Source: Clostridiales bacterium
Lineage (GTDB): Bacteria > Bacillota_A > Clostridia > Christensenellales > Aristaeellaceae
DNA: 5,764 nucleotides
NCBI GenBank assembly: GCA_012514855.1
Contig: JAAYZL010000170.1
Span: 1 to 5,764, forward strand
Reading direction: 5' to 3'
Positions 5,688 through 5,764 of the stretch are shown here, one piece after another; position 1 is the first letter of the stretch, and the number at the start of each line of letters is the position of its first letter. The translations under genes were made by a program, and so were the position numbers. The notes under the pieces are model-generated. The model saw only the letters and a program-made list of their open reading frames with translations. It did not search any database and was not told the DNA's origin.

Positions 5688-5764
5688 ATGCGACAGGGAA
5701 CGATTGTAAAGGTTGCGGGGCCGCTGATCGTCGCGGACGGCATGCGCGACGCGACGATGTACGA
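5688..5764 (+). CDS. ntpA: V/A-type ATPase catalytic subunit A, N-terminal fragment (3' end outside window)
   Basis: Twenty-five codons of the catalytic head subunit are visible before the window ends. MRQGTIVKVAGPLIVADGM followed by RDATMY is the characteristic beta-barrel start of V/A-type A subunits (pattern G.I.KV.GPLVVAEGM...MY). In the complete protein this domain precedes the Walker A and B motifs that bind and hydrolyse ATP, which lie outside this window. The SD GGGAGAGGT (5672-5680) overlaps the end of ntpG and is about 8 nt from ATG 5688, so translation of the two genes is probably coupled. Position directly after ntpG matches the operon order of Enterococcus and Thermus; ntpB and ntpD are expected next. 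Confidence 0.95.
   Translation, partial: MRQGTIVKVAGPLIVADGMRDATMY

Noticed and set aside
1..5764. CRISPR array, tRNA, rRNA, insertion sequence or attachment site
   Set aside because: No regularly spaced repeats, RNA-gene motifs, transposase frames or flanking terminal repeats were seen; intergenic space outside 201-362 is at most 38 nt.

Overview
The window holds the 5' part of a bacterial V/A-type (rotary) ATPase operon, cotranscribed behind a uracil phosphoribosyltransferase gene. All genes are on the + strand. Coding DNA is very GC-rich with strong G/C third-position bias, and nearly every gene has a G-rich Shine-Dalgarno (SD) sequence. The gene order F-I-K-E-C-G-A and the K-subunit ion-site residues resemble the ntp operon of Enterococcus hirae. 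These traits suggest a GC-rich anaerobic Bacillota member (Clostridia-like, possibly a gut or metagenomic lineage). That assignment is an inference of modest confidence; no rRNA or species marker is present.

Layout. Positions 1-200 are the C-terminal end of an M42-family metallo-aminopeptidase. Positions 201-362 are an AT-rich intergenic region with a near-consensus sigma-A promoter (TTGTCA, 17 bp, TATAAT). A 7-bp inverted repeat straddles its -35 box. The region also contains a short 5' leader with two mutually exclusive hairpins, one followed by a T-run, and a possible 14-codon leader ORF. From 363 the operon reads: upp (363-992); peripheral-stalk subunit ntpF (1005-1322); membrane subunit ntpI (1309-3225); rotor-ring subunit ntpK (3264-3734); stalk subunit ntpE (3748-4326, TTG start); ntpC, the ring-to-shaft adaptor (4343-5338); central-shaft subunit ntpG, equivalent to V-type F (5356-5682); and the first 25 codons of catalytic subunit ntpA (5688 to the window end). 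Gaps run from a 14-nt overlap to 38 nt, with no internal terminator seen, so the whole set from upp onward is most likely one transcript.

How the genes work together. NtpK forms the ion-binding rotor ring and NtpI supplies the stator half-channels with the essential arginines. NtpC couples the ring to the central shaft, which includes NtpG. NtpE and NtpF form the peripheral stalks that hold the catalytic A/B head; B and D should lie just downstream. NtpK carries the L/T/Q...Q...E set that coordinates Na+ in E. hirae NtpK, so sodium coupling is predicted. Upp salvages uracil to UMP using PRPP. Its place in front of an ATPase operon parallels the upp-atp arrangement known for F-type ATPases in Bacillus.

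I did not find a wholly new system. The most worthwhile leads are the upp promoter/leader architecture (operator-like repeat, switchable hairpins, leader ORF), the upp/V-ATPase linkage, the Na+ signature, and translation-level features (A-rich K leader, hairpin-occluded TTG start of ntpE) that could help set subunit stoichiometry.
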